DNA of 64,000 nt from CAYRJD01 sp965247395. GTDB taxonomy: Bacteria; Actinomycetota; Acidimicrobiia; Acidimicrobiales; Poriferisodalaceae. The DNA lies in contig OZ252012.1 of NCBI GenBank assembly GCA_965247395.1, positions 372,001-436,000 of the forward strand, in the 5' to 3' direction. Below the pieces are notes generated by a model that was given only the letters and a program-made list of their open reading frames with translations, was not told the origin of the DNA and ran no database searches. The first letter of the stretch is position 1, and every line of letters starts with the position of its first letter. The translations under genes were made by a program, and so were the position numbers. Positions 33,835-42,931 of the stretch are shown piece after piece.

Positions 33835-34668
33835 GTGACGGATATGCAAACGGAAGACACAGCGCAGGCAGAAAACACAGTCCAAACGCAAAACGTAACG
33901 GTCACCGATGTCACGATCGCTGGCGATCCCAAGCTGGCGGCTTACGTGGTAAAGCCCAACCACTCCGACAGCGCACAGGCCGTGGTGCTATGCCACGGCC
34001 TCCCATCAAAGCAGCGACCGGGCGTGCCAAACAGCACGTACAGACGCTTCGCTGAGCGCATCGCACTTTCGTTGGGCTGGACGGTGCTAGCGGTCAGCAT
34101 GCGCGGCTGCGGTGATTCTGAAGGAGATTTTTCGATAGCAGGTTGGATCAACGACATCGGTCGTTGCGTCGATTACATCCTGGCTCACCACAGCAAACAC
34201 GTCTGGCTTGTTGGCTCCACAACTGGCGGATCGATCGCAATGCTCGCCGCCGCACGTGACGAAAGAGTGAGCGGTGTGGTCGCAATGGCCCCACGCGCAG
34301 ATTTCGATGACTGGGCGGGCGATCCCAGAAGATTCTTAGAGCACTGCCGCTCGCTAGAGATTGTTACCAGCCCGAGCTTTCCACCCTCACTGAGTAGTTG
34401 GACGAAAGAGCTCAGGGAAAATCGACCAATAGATGCAGCCGCCGCCTTAGGAGAACGACCGTTGTTGATTCTTCACGGGGTCGAGGATCGTCAAGTGCCG
34501 GTGAACGATGCCAAGCAGCTAGCGCAGAGCAACCCGGGCGCAGAACTGCGACTGATATTTGGCGCCAATCACCGCATTCGGCACGACCCGCGTGCCAACG
34601 CGGTCATGTTGGGTTGGCTTGAGAGCCACGGCGCAGCCGCTGGGCTTGGGCTTGCAACACTGGATTAG
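33835..34668 (+). CDS. Alpha/beta hydrolase-fold protein with Thr at the nucleophile position
   Basis: 277 aa with hydrolase fold: strand A-V-V-L-C-H-G-L-P-S (oxyanion), V-S-M-R-G-C-G-D-S-E-G, the elbow G-S-T-T-G-G, L-I-L-H-G-V-E-D-R-Q-V-P-V (Asp) and G-A-N-H-R-I-R (His). In the GxSxG elbow the central residue is Thr, so the usual Ser nucleophile is missing. It may be inactive, or the first Ser could be shifted. An N-terminal Thr/Gln/Asn-rich leader precedes the fold. GTG 33835 or ATG 33844. Confidence 0.8.
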   Translation: MTDMQTEDTAQAENTVQTQNVTVTDVTIAGDPKLAAYVVKPNHSDSAQAVVLCHGLPSKQRPGVPNSTYRRFAERIALSLGWTVLAVSMRGCGDSEGDFSIAGWINDIGRCVDYILAHHSKHVWLVGSTTGGSIAMLAAARDERVSGVVAMAPRADFDDWAGDPRRFLEHCRSLEIVTSPSFPPSLSSWTKELRENRPIDAAAALGERPLLILHGVEDRQVPVNDAKQLAQSNPGAELRLIFGANHRIRHDPRANAVMLGWLESHGAAAGLGLATLD

Positions 34669-34738
34669 CAGCGTCTCTAGCAATAACCGGATCAGCTAAA
34701 TCCGGCTAGCAACACTGGGCCAGAACTGCAAGCCGCTA

Positions 34739-37444
34739 TCAGTGCGCCGAAGCAGACCAAGGATCGGCGGTATCAATCGCAAGCCCGTAGCGCTTGATTG
34801 CGTCTTGTGCCACGGAACGATCAATCTCACCAGTCAACGCCAGCCGCCAAAGCACCACGGCAGCTAAGTGTTCCGCTGTTACCTCAAAGTGTTCTCGCAA
34901 CCGCTCGCGCGTGTCGCTTCGACCAAAGCCATCGGTACCAAGCGAGGCGTAGTCCCGCGGAATCCAACGCGACACCTGATCTGGCACGCTTCGCATGTAG
35001 TCGGTGATGGCTATCACCGGGCCAGCACCAGGCTCGTCCAGCTGCGAAGTAACAAAAGGCACTCGCGGTTCTTTATCGGGGTGCAGCGCATTCCAGCGTT
35101 CACAGCTCAGCGCCTCCTCACGAAGCGCCTTGTAAGAGGTAGCGCTCCAAAGGTCAACCGCTACGTCATGTTCGGCCGCTAGCAGCTCTGCCGCACCTCT
35201 TGCCGCACCTTGAGCAGCACCCGAAAACAACACCGTTGCTCGCATTGACCGACCCGTGGGCGCATCGGCGTACTTGTACAGACCCGCCAGCAGAGCGGCT
35301 TTGTCTAGTCCTTCCGGCTCGGGCGGCTGCAGGTAGTTTTCGTTGTAAATAGTGAGGTAATAGAAAATGTCCTCACCCTGGCCATACATGCGCTTGATGC
35401 CGTCATCAATAATGATCGCTAGCTCATAAGCAAACGCAGGGTCATAGCACTGACACGGCGGCACCGACGAAGCCAGCAACGGGGAGTGGCCGTCTTGATG
35501 CTGCAGTCCTTCGCCCATCAAGGTCGTGCGTCCTGCGGTGGCACCCATCAAAAACCCGCGGCCACGCATATCTGCCAGCGCCCAAATCAGATCGCCAACG
35601 CGCTGAAAACCAAACATCGAATAAAACGTGAAGAAGGGCACCATCGGCACACCACGAGCCGCATATGAAGTAGCTGCAGCGATGAATGTGGCCAGCGAGC
35701 CAGCTTCGGTAATGCCCTCTTCCAATATCTGGCCGTCGATCTTCTCGGTGTATGAAAGAAGCAGATCATGGTCAACTGGCTTGTAAAGCTGCCCACCGCT
35801 GGCGTAAATCCCTAGCTCACGAAACAGCGAATCCATGCCGAAGGTGCGTGCCTCGTCCGGAATGATCGGCACCACTCGCTCGCCAAATCCGTCGTCACGC
35901 GCAAGGGCTCGCAACAACCGGGTAAACACCATGGTGGTGGAAACCTCTTGTTTGTTTGAACCAGCCGCAAACTCTTCAAATAGTTTGCTGTCTGGCAGCG
36001 GCATCGGACGGCGATCCCAATTGCGAATGCGGCTAGGTAGCGATCCGCCGAGTTTGCGTCTCAGCGACATGAGGTATTCATGCTCGGACGAGCCTTCGGC
36101 TGGTCGGTAGTAAGGCGGATTGTCGTGGTCAAAGTCTTCGGGGATTTCCTCATGCAGGTGAAGCCGATCTCTGATCACCATCAGCTGATCACGCGTGAGT
36201 TTCTTGATTTGGTGTGTGGCGTTGCGACCTTCAAGATCAGGTCCGAGCGTCCAGCCCTTGATGGTCTTAGTGAGAATTACCGTCGGGCTGCCTTGGTGTT
36301 CGCTGGCAGCTTTGTATGCCGCGTGCACTTTCTTGTAGTCATGGCCTCCGCGAGGCAGCTGCTCTAGGTCTTCATCGGTCAGATGCTCAACCATCTGACG
36401 CAGCTGTGGGTCTGGCCCAAAGAAGTTTTCACGGATGTAGCTGCCGCTTTCTACCGACAGTCTTTGATATTCGCCGTCAACGGTTTCAGCCATCTTGCGT
36501 ACTAAGACACCGTCGTGGTCTTGCGCTAGCAGCTCGTCCCAGGCGCTGCCCCAGATGACCTTGATGACGTTCCAGCCCGCACCACGAAAGGTCGCTTCGA
36601 GCTGGGAGATGATCTGACCGTTGCCGCGCACAGGGCCGTCAAGGCGCTGCAGGTTGCAGTTGATTACAAAAATCAGATTGTCGAGTTTTTCGCGTGACGC
36701 CAGCGTCAGCGCACCCAACGTTTCTGGCTCGTCTGTTTCGCCGTCACCGACAAAGCACCACACCTTTGATTCGGAGGTGTCATCGATTCGGCGGTTGTGT
36801 AAGTAGCGGTTGAAGCGGGCGTGATAGATCGCCATGATCGGACCTAGCCCCATCGACACGGTCGGGTATTCCCAGAAGTCGGGCATCAAGCGTGGATGCG
36901 GATAAGAGGACAAGCCGATGCGGCCTATTTCACGCCGGAAATGGTTCAAGTCTTCATCGTCTAGGCGCCCTTCCAGGTAAGCGCGGGCGTAGATGCCCGG
37001 GGCTGCATGACCCTGGATGTAGATGTGGTCGCCGGGGTTGCCGTCGTCTTTGCCGTGCCAGAAGTGATTGAAACCAACGTCGTAGAGCGCAGCCGAGCTT
37101 GCAAAGGTGCTCAGGTGCCCGCCTATGCCGTTGGCCCAAGTGTTGGCTTGGGTAACCATCGCGGCGGAGTTCCAGCGAATAAACGCACGCAGCCGACGCT
37201 CAACATCTTCGTCACCGGGAAACCAGGGCTCATCTTCGGGCGCGATTGTGTTGATATACGGAGAAGAAACCATCGCCGGAACATCAACGTTCAACTGATG
37301 AGCGGTTGCCATCAGTTGGCGAATCAGAAACCGGGCACGATGTTTGCCATGGCTTTCAACGACCGCTGCGAATGACTGCAACCACTCCTCGGTTTCCTCC
37401 GGGTTGGAGTCGGGCATCTGATCGTGGAGGCCGTCAATCAACAT
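34739..37444 (-). CDS. aceE: Pyruvate dehydrogenase E1 component, homodimeric
   Basis: 901 aa, full length for the homodimeric E1 of the pyruvate dehydrogenase complex, which decarboxylates pyruvate with thiamine diphosphate. Visible motifs: F-N-H-F-W-H-G, the ThDP/Mg motif F-V-G-D-G-E-T-D-E-P-E-T ... N-C-N-L-Q-R-L-D-G-P-V-R-G-N, G-R-T-T-L-M-G-E-G-L-Q-H-Q-D-G-H-S and the final FGRSDTRERLREHFEV. In actinobacteria it works with separate E2 and E3 chains; neither is in the window. Monocistronic, divergent from rnhA. Confidence 0.96.
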   Translation of the reverse strand: MLIDGLHDQMPDSNPEETEEWLQSFAAVVESHGKHRARFLIRQLMATAHQLNVDVPAMVSSPYINTIAPEDEPWFPGDEDVERRLRAFIRWNSAAMVTQANTWANGIGGHLSTFASSAALYDVGFNHFWHGKDDGNPGDHIYIQGHAAPGIYARAYLEGRLDDEDLNHFRREIGRIGLSSYPHPRLMPDFWEYPTVSMGLGPIMAIYHARFNRYLHNRRIDDTSESKVWCFVGDGETDEPETLGALTLASREKLDNLIFVINCNLQRLDGPVRGNGQIISQLEATFRGAGWNVIKVIWGSAWDELLAQDHDGVLVRKMAETVDGEYQRLSVESGSYIRENFFGPDPQLRQMVEHLTDEDLEQLPRGGHDYKKVHAAYKAASEHQGSPTVILTKTIKGWTLGPDLEGRNATHQIKKLTRDQLMVIRDRLHLHEEIPEDFDHDNPPYYRPAEGSSEHEYLMSLRRKLGGSLPSRIRNWDRRPMPLPDSKLFEEFAAGSNKQEVSTTMVFTRLLRALARDDGFGERVVPIIPDEARTFGMDSLFRELGIYASGGQLYKPVDHDLLLSYTEKIDGQILEEGITEAGSLATFIAAATSYAARGVPMVPFFTFYSMFGFQRVGDLIWALADMRGRGFLMGATAGRTTLMGEGLQHQDGHSPLLASSVPPCQCYDPAFAYELAIIIDDGIKRMYGQGEDIFYYLTIYNENYLQPPEPEGLDKAALLAGLYKYADAPTGRSMRATVLFSGAAQGAARGAAELLAAEHDVAVDLWSATSYKALREEALSCERWNALHPDKEPRVPFVTSQLDEPGAGPVIAITDYMRSVPDQVSRWIPRDYASLGTDGFGRSDTRERLREHFEVTAEHLAAVVLWRLALTGEIDRSVAQDAIKRYGLAIDTADPWSASAH

Positions 37445-37522
37445 GGCTCTATTGTCGCGCTACGCGAGACATTTCAAAGCACGACAATGTGAAGTCGTGG
37501 TTGTCCCGGAGAATCGGCATCA

Positions 37523-37999
37523 ATGTGCCAACCTAACGGGGCGATGCGTGAGGTTTATACAGACGGTTCTTCGTTGGGCAATCCCGGACCCGGTGGCTGG
37601 GCTTATGTGGTTGACAACGGCCCGTGGGCATGCGGCATAGAACCCGAGACCACCAATCAACGCATGGAACTCACCGCTGCGGCTAAGGCAGTCGCTGCAC
37701 TTGACGGACCGTTGCTGATAGTGAGCGATTCAAGGTACGTGGTGGATTGTTTTGGGCAGAGCTGGTGGAAAAACTGGCTGAAGAAGGGTTGGGTCAACGC
37801 CAAGAAACAACCGATTGCAAACCGCGACCTGTGGGAACCGTTTATTGAGATGATGCAGAAGCGCGACGACGTTGAGTTCAAGTGGGTCAAAGGGCACAGC
37901 GGCAATCGAATGAACGACGCGGCTGATCATTTGGCTACCGGCGCGGCGCTTGCGCAGGCCGGGCGCAGCGGAGATCAGTATCCGGAGGGGGTGTCTTGA
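37523..37999 (+). CDS. rnhA: Ribonuclease HI
   Basis: Cleaves the RNA strand of RNA-DNA hybrids. 158 aa with the four-acid active site: Y-T-D-G-S-S, Q-R-M-E-L-T-A-A, V-S-D-S-R-Y-V and G-N-R-M-N-D-A-A-D, and the basic handle W-W-K-N-W-L-K-K-G-W. The ATG at 37523 has GGAG 11 nt before it; the ATG at 37544 gives the usual compact N-terminus and is equally possible. Confidence 0.95.
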   Translation: MCQPNGAMREVYTDGSSLGNPGPGGWAYVVDNGPWACGIEPETTNQRMELTAAAKAVAALDGPLLIVSDSRYVVDCFGQSWWKNWLKKGWVNAKKQPIANRDLWEPFIEMMQKRDDVEFKWVKGHSGNRMNDAADHLATGAALAQAGRSGDQYPEGVS

Positions 38000-38020
38000 C
38001 AGCTGAAGCTGAAGCGCCAG

Positions 38021-39106
38021 CTAGCCGAAGTGACTGCTTAGGAAAGAGCGAATAGAAGCAGCTGCCCCAGCGCCGTCTTCCATCGGCCCGAAATGGCTGA
38101 GCTTGTCGAACGTTTCAAGCCGAGCGTTTGGTAGCTCAGCGGAGATCGGTTCTGCAATCTCCGGGGGATACTCGTTGTATTCCGCCGGTGCGCCCCCGCG
38201 TGCAACCACTGTCGGGCACAGCACCGTGCTGAGCAGTCCGAAGTCCAGGGGTTTGATGGCTTCGTAGCCCTTCGCTTCGGTTATGCCCGAACACGACAAG
38301 ACGACGCCGTTATTTTTCCCATCAACGTTTCCACTGCTGTTTCTACCGTTGTTTCCACCACCGTTTCCATTGCCACTGGCGGGATAGGTACCGAGTTCCA
38401 CATAGGCGCGCACAGCCGCCGGTTCGCAATCTAAGAACGGGGGCTTTGATATGAAGCGATCAAGGGCGGCTTGTGTCGAATCGAAGTGAATGCGACGTCG
38501 CCTAGCGGCCTCGATAAGAGGGCTCGGGGCTTCCGGGCGAACCACGTCGAGCGGAAACAAGACAGGCTCATAAAGCCATAAAGCCGAGAACGTGCCCGGG
38601 TTTGCTATCTCGGCCATAAGCATGCAGGCAGCCCCGAGTGAATGACCGACACCGACAATCGGCGCTGGCTGGTTCTCGTCGTTTGCCCTGCTACTAGCAC
38701 TGTCGCTGCTTGCCTCACCGCCGGTAGTCGCAGGCTGATCAAGTGAGCGCAGGTATTCAACGGCTGCGGTGATTTCCGCGGCAAGCACCGGTCGTTCAAC
38801 GTCGATCCCCGGACTAGTTTCCCTGGCCAAACCGTGTCCGCGAAAATCAAGACCCCAGCAGTGAAAATCGCTTAGCAGGTGCGGGGTAACCGCGGCCCAC
38901 ATGCCGGAGTTGAGCCCGTTGCCGTGAGTCAGCAGCAGCTGCACTTGGCCCTGTCGCGCCTGGCCTCGTTGAGCTTGAGCCTGTTGTGTTGGCCCACTTT
39001 CCGTACGCAAGTTTTGCTGTGCGGCCTGGCCGAAATCTGCTAAAGCTGTCTCGGCCAAATCATAAATGACCGCGTGTTCTCCATCGTCACCGACAAGACG
39101 TTGCAT
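38021..39106 (-). CDS. Alpha/beta hydrolase
   Basis: 361 aa. Strand L-L-L-T-H-G-N-G-L-N-S-G-M-W, D-F-R-G-H-G, nucleophile elbow G-H-S-L-G-A, YEPV after it, and the C-terminal His in L-S-H-F-G-P-M. Three low-complexity segments interrupt it: Gln/Ala/Arg-rich near residue 45, Ser/Ala near 140, and Asn/Gly repeats near 245-265. A clear paralogue of the hydrolase at 42932-43831. It probably acts on a lipophilic ester; substrate not determinable. Confidence 0.85.
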   Translation of the reverse strand: MQRLVGDDGEHAVIYDLAETALADFGQAAQQNLRTESGPTQQAQAQRGQARQGQVQLLLTHGNGLNSGMWAAVTPHLLSDFHCWGLDFRGHGLARETSPGIDVERPVLAAEITAAVEYLRSLDQPATTGGEASSDSASSRANDENQPAPIVGVGHSLGAACMLMAEIANPGTFSALWLYEPVLFPLDVVRPEAPSPLIEAARRRRIHFDSTQAALDRFISKPPFLDCEPAAVRAYVELGTYPASGNGNGGGNNGRNSSGNVDGKNNGVVLSCSGITEAKGYEAIKPLDFGLLSTVLCPTVVARGGAPAEYNEYPPEIAEPISAELPNARLETFDKLSHFGPMEDGAGAAASIRSFLSSHFG

Positions 39107-39159
39107 AGCTGGGGCAGGGTATGCGCAAAATGTGCCCTGGAACTGGGCAAACTACGCAA

Positions 39160-39879
39160 ATGCCAAATTTTGTACGTGAAAATATTGACATCCATTACGA
39201 GGAAGAGGGCAACGGATTTCCGGTGCTTTTGATAGCCCCGGGTGGAATGCGTTCGGCCGCTTCGTATTGGCAAGACACGCCATGGAATCCCATTGCCGAG
39301 CTATCAGACAAGTATCGAGTGATCGCGATGGACCAGCGCAACGCTGGAAAATCAACAGCACCCGTCGTCGCTAACGACAACTGGAGCGACTACACCACCG
39401 ATCAGCTAGCGCTAATGGACCATCTCGGCTGTGACCAGTTTCACGTGATGGGAATGTGCATCGGCGGCCCTTACATCATGGGACTGATTCAGACCGCACC
39501 AAGTCGGGTCGCTTCAGCGATAATCATGCAGTCCATCGGACTGGATGAAAATCGCCAGGTCTTCTACGCCATGTTTGAAGAATGGTCTGAGGATCTCAAG
39601 TCGAAGTATCCGGATATGTCTAAAGCCGACTGGGATTCGTTTCGTTCAAATATGTACGACGGAGATTTCTTGTTCAACGTGGATCGCGAATTTGTGGCAG
39701 GCGTACAGTCTCCGTTGCTGGTGCTGCTAGGCGATGACATTTATCACCCGCAGTCAATCTCGCGCGCAATTGCCGAACTGGCGCCAAACGCCGAACTGAT
39801 AGAAGGCTGGAAAGAAGGCGAGGATCGCACCGCGGCAATCGCGCGCTGCGCTGGTTTCTTAGACCAGCACACTCCGTAG
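39160..39879 (+). CDS. Alpha/beta hydrolase with Cys nucleophile elbow
   Basis: About 239 aa from ATG 39160 (an upstream ATG at 39121 adds 13 atypical residues). Conserved: L-L-I-A-P-G-G-M-R-S, M-D-Q-R-N-A-G-K-S, elbow G-M-C-I-G-G with Cys as nucleophile, as in dienelactone hydrolase-type proteins, and V-L-L-G-D-D-I-Y-H-P. The usual late His is unclear. Substrate unknown. Confidence 0.85.
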   Translation: MPNFVRENIDIHYEEEGNGFPVLLIAPGGMRSAASYWQDTPWNPIAELSDKYRVIAMDQRNAGKSTAPVVANDNWSDYTTDQLALMDHLGCDQFHVMGMCIGGPYIMGLIQTAPSRVASAIIMQSIGLDENRQVFYAMFEEWSEDLKSKYPDMSKADWDSFRSNMYDGDFLFNVDREFVAGVQSPLLVLLGDDIYHPQSISRAIAELAPNAELIEGWKEGEDRTAAIARCAGFLDQHTP

Positions 39880-39928
39880 TCAGCGGCTGTAGCAAGCAGC
39901 CATAACCAGCAGCCAGTAGGAAGCAATC

Positions 39929-40603
39929 ATGGAACTTGATGAGGTAATGCGGACCACGTTTTCGTGCCGCGAATGGACCGATCAGCCGGTCAGCGATGAG
40001 ACCGTCTACAAGATCCTGGAGCAAGCACGCTTTGCTCCGAACGGCGGTAATCGTCAAGGCTGGCACGTGATTGTGGTGCGAGACCGAGCCACTCGTGAAG
40101 CGTTCATTCCGATCATCACACCTACTACGTCGGTCTATCTGGCGCAGGTTGCCGCGGGAGAAGCTCCGTGGAACACCATTGACCCCACGTCAATAGACAT
40201 AGAGGCCGAAGCCAAAACGGAGCGGGTGTTCCCTGGGCTGGCCGAGATGTTGGACGCCCCGGTTGTGCTGGTCGTCAGCGTTGATCTGTCGGTGGTAGCC
40301 AGTTTTGACTCGACGCTTAATCGCGTTGGAGTAATCAGCGGTGCATCCATCTATCCGTTCGTGTGGAACATATTGCTAGCGGCCAGAAGCGAAGGGCTCG
40401 GTGGAGTTCTCACGACCTATCTGGCTGGCCGCGAAGAAGAGGCACAAAAGCTTCTGGGTCTGCCATCGCATCACGCAGTAGCGGCGATGGTGCCACTGGG
40501 CTATCCCGTGAAGCAGTTGACCAAACTCAAGCGGCTAGAGGTTGAAGAGTTTGCGACCGTTGATCGCTTTGACGGTTCGGTCTTCACTGGCAGCGCAAAC
40601 TAA
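39929..40603 (+). CDS. Nitroreductase-family FMN protein
   Basis: 224 aa. M-R-T-T-F-S-C-R-E-W-T-D-Q-P-V followed by A-R-F-A-P-N-G-G-N-R-Q-G-W-H-V-I-V-V is the FMN-binding start; A-S-I-Y-P-F-V-W-N-I-L-L-A-A-R-S-E-G-L-G-G-V-L-T-T and M-V-P-L-G-Y-P are also typical. Family members reduce nitro or quinone compounds with NAD(P)H. It lies between two hydrolases and an SDR on the same strand (39160-41522), possibly a small catabolic operon. Confidence 0.9.
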   Translation: MELDEVMRTTFSCREWTDQPVSDETVYKILEQARFAPNGGNRQGWHVIVVRDRATREAFIPIITPTTSVYLAQVAAGEAPWNTIDPTSIDIEAEAKTERVFPGLAEMLDAPVVLVVSVDLSVVASFDSTLNRVGVISGASIYPFVWNILLAARSEGLGGVLTTYLAGREEEAQKLLGLPSHHAVAAMVPLGYPVKQLTKLKRLEVEEFATVDRFDGSVFTGSAN

Positions 40604-40658
40604 TCGGGCCAGCAAACCAGGCAAACAGCCACTACAAGCAGAAACAGGCAGGACTACT

Positions 40659-41522
40659 TTGAGCGTAAACAGCAACAGTCGCGCAAACGCAAAACCCGAG
40701 AGTTTGTCGCCCGCTGCGGCTACTGAGCGTCTAACCGACCTGACAGGCCGCGTAGCGGTGGTTACCGGGGCTAGCCGAGGAATCGGCGAGGCCTCCGCTA
40801 AAGCCCTGGATGCTGCTGGGGCACAGGTGGTGCTAACAGGACGCACGGTGGCCGATCTCGAACGGGTGGCTGGTGAACTTAAAAACTCACCGGTCGTGCT
40901 GCCAAGTGATTTGGCACCGTCAGGGTCTGGCACAGAACTAGCTGCGGCCGTGCTGAAAGAGGTAGCCGGTGTCGACGTGTTGGTGAACAACGCCGGCATA
41001 CCGATGCGCCGCACACCAGACCAGCTAACCGAAGAAGATCTTGATCAGGTGTTTGCGATCAACGTGCGGTCGCTAGCGATGCTGTCGTTGGGCTTGGTTC
41101 CCTCAATGGTTGAGAGGGGTGGAGGGTCGATCATCAACATCAGCTCCGTTGCGAGCGTGCGCGGCCCGCTAGGACGAGTGGCGTATGCCGGCACGAAAGG
41201 CGCTGTAGATGCCATGACCAGAGCGCTGGCGGCTGATTTGGGTCCGTCTGGTATTCGAGTAAACTCGATTGCGCCAGGACTTATCGCCACGGCCATCTGG
41301 GAAGAGGCTCGTACCAACGTGCCGGGCCTTATCGAAAAGCTGGAGGGACAGGTAGCTCTCAAACGCTGGGGCTATAGCTCCGACATCGGTGACGTGGTTT
41401 TGTTTTTCGCCAGCGATGCTGCGCGCTATGTAACCGGTGAAACGCTCGTGGTTGATGGCGGACTAGCCAAGGTGACTGCTGACGCAAACCCTGAGTCCTT
41501 GCCCGAGCTCACAGACGACTAA
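40659..41522 (+). CDS. SDR-family NAD(P)-dependent oxidoreductase
   Basis: About 287 aa from the TTG at 40659 (AGGA about 6 nt before). The frame is open upstream to 40542 but that would overlap the nitroreductase gene. Motifs: T-G-A-S-R-G-I-G, N-N-A-G-I, I-I-N-I-S-S-V-A-S and Y-A-G-T-K active site, then R-V-N-S-I-A-P-G. FabG-like; substrate unknown. Followed by a long perfect inverted repeat. Confidence 0.88.
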   Translation: MSVNSNSRANAKPESLSPAAATERLTDLTGRVAVVTGASRGIGEASAKALDAAGAQVVLTGRTVADLERVAGELKNSPVVLPSDLAPSGSGTELAAAVLKEVAGVDVLVNNAGIPMRRTPDQLTEEDLDQVFAINVRSLAMLSLGLVPSMVERGGGSIINISSVASVRGPLGRVAYAGTKGAVDAMTRALAADLGPSGIRVNSIAPGLIATAIWEEARTNVPGLIEKLEGQVALKRWGYSSDIGDVVLFFASDAARYVTGETLVVDGGLAKVTADANPESLPELTDD

Positions 41523-41569
41523 CGACTGGACTGCTAGCTGATAGCTGACTGCCAAGCGTTTGTTGCAAT

Positions 41570-41626
41570 AACCAGCAAGGCTCCAGCTGGGGCCGGTAAA
41601 GGGCCTCAGCTGGAGCCTTGCTGGTT
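41570..41626. terminator. Long perfect inverted repeat between convergent genes
   Basis: A 20-bp perfect stem (left arm starts AACCAGCAAGGCTCCAGCTG) continues through a G-U pair and GGCC/GGCC, leaving a 7-nt loop: about 25 bp of stem. It sits between the SDR gene and the betaine-binding gene, which converge. No T-tract follows. A strong bidirectional terminator is the simplest reading. Confidence 0.75.
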
Positions 41627-41651
41627 GCTACTTATTAGTGACTACTAGTAG

Positions 41652-42752
41652 CTAGGCCGCATCTCTGGCTGCGTCTAACCATTCGTTGACAACGTCGCGA
41701 TTGTCCGCAATCCACTGCACGGCCAGATCCTTCGGATCCGCACCATCGGTTTGCTCAACACTCGCAAGCGAAACGTCAAACACTGGTAGTACAACGGCAT
41801 CTAGCAGGGCTGCTGCTACAGGGTTTTCCGCCAGAAAGTCGTTGTTGGCGGTTACCAGAATATCGTTCGACACGAATGCGATCTGGCACAAGCCATCTGG
41901 GTGATTCGCCGCACCTGGGCACACGTCAACGCCTAGCGCCACAATCCCGGGACGCATGTCTGGCGGGCCAGGGTCACGCCCTAGTGGGTTGGAGTTGTCA
42001 AGCACATTGTCCTGGGTGAGCCAGTAGACGTCTTCGCCCGGAATCAGTTGCGTGATGTAAGCCGAAGGGCCCCAGGTGTAAATGATGAACGGGGTATCGC
42101 TGACCGCCTTGTCAATGGCTTCGGCCATCATGGCCTCGTAACCGGCAATGACTTGCTCAATTCTTTCCCAACTGCTGAAGGCGATCTGCGAGGCGATGAT
42201 GTCGTCGCAAATCCAAGATTCCTGACAGCCGTAGATGTCAGCGACTCCGTTACCGGGGATGGGATCAACTGCGTCGTAGGCCGCGATGGCTGCCGCGTTG
42301 CTGTTGAAATCGTCCATCGAAGTGATGCCGAACTCATCAGCGAAGTTCTTCTCGATCATTAGACCTTGAATGGATCCGCCGAGGATCAGTCCGCCAACGT
42401 TGCTGACGTTCTCACCGATGGTTGATCCGTCGGAGGTTTCCACATTCCAATACTGGAGGTGGCCAGGAATCCAGCTGTTAGCCCAATAATCAACTTCACG
42501 CTCAGCGATCGCTATGAAGCCGGTGGTGGCGTTGAGTTCTCGCTCAGACGGCTCAGTTACGTCGTAACCCAGCTCTCGCAGCAGCTCAGCAATAACTTCA
42601 TTTTGGAAATACCCGGTCTGCCAGTCAGCCCGTGCAGGCGAGACGTGAACGCCTTCCACCCCGTCATCGTCGTCTCCGCCGCCGCATGATGCTGCTAGCA
42701 GCGAAAAGGCCGCAACGACCAGCAATAGTTTTCCAAATTTTCCTCTAGCCAT
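41652..42752 (-). CDS. Glycine betaine/proline-type ABC transporter substrate-binding lipoprotein
   Basis: 366 aa. Signal peptide with lipobox L-L-A-A-S-C (Cys23), then an acidic Gly/Asp spacer and the OpuAC fold: D-W-Q-T-G-Y-F-Q-N, D-Y-W-A-N-S-W-I-P-G-H, Y-T-W-G-P-S-A-Y and Y-W-L-T-Q supply aromatic residues for a quaternary-amine cage. It is anchored outside the cell. No permease or ATPase is adjacent, so it is an orphan; betaine, choline or proline are candidate ligands. Confidence 0.88.
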   Translation of the reverse strand: MARGKFGKLLLVVAAFSLLAASCGGGDDDDGVEGVHVSPARADWQTGYFQNEVIAELLRELGYDVTEPSERELNATTGFIAIAEREVDYWANSWIPGHLQYWNVETSDGSTIGENVSNVGGLILGGSIQGLMIEKNFADEFGITSMDDFNSNAAAIAAYDAVDPIPGNGVADIYGCQESWICDDIIASQIAFSSWERIEQVIAGYEAMMAEAIDKAVSDTPFIIYTWGPSAYITQLIPGEDVYWLTQDNVLDNSNPLGRDPGPPDMRPGIVALGVDVCPGAANHPDGLCQIAFVSNDILVTANNDFLAENPVAAALLDAVVLPVFDVSLASVEQTDGADPKDLAVQWIADNRDVVNEWLDAARDAA

Positions 42753-42771
42753 TTTTCAAACTTTCCTTTCG

Positions 42772-42788
42772 GTGAGGTATTTCCTCAC
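42772..42788 (-). promoter_or_regulatory. Small hairpin in the leader of the betaine-binding gene
   Basis: GTGAGG and CCTCAC pair around a 5-nt loop, about 20 nt upstream of the start codon and just before the ribosome site (AAAGGAAAG). It could affect translation or be a repressor half-site pair. Evidence is the palindrome only. Confidence 0.3.
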
Positions 42789-42931
42789 AATTGATCAGCA
42801 ATAGAAGGTAGTAGAGCCGCCGTCGAATTTCTGCCACCCCCAGCACAGCCATGCAACCCTGAGCACAGTAATGCCCGCAAAGCGACACATAGCAGCAACA
42901 AAACCGGCCATAAACACCAGACTGGACGTTC

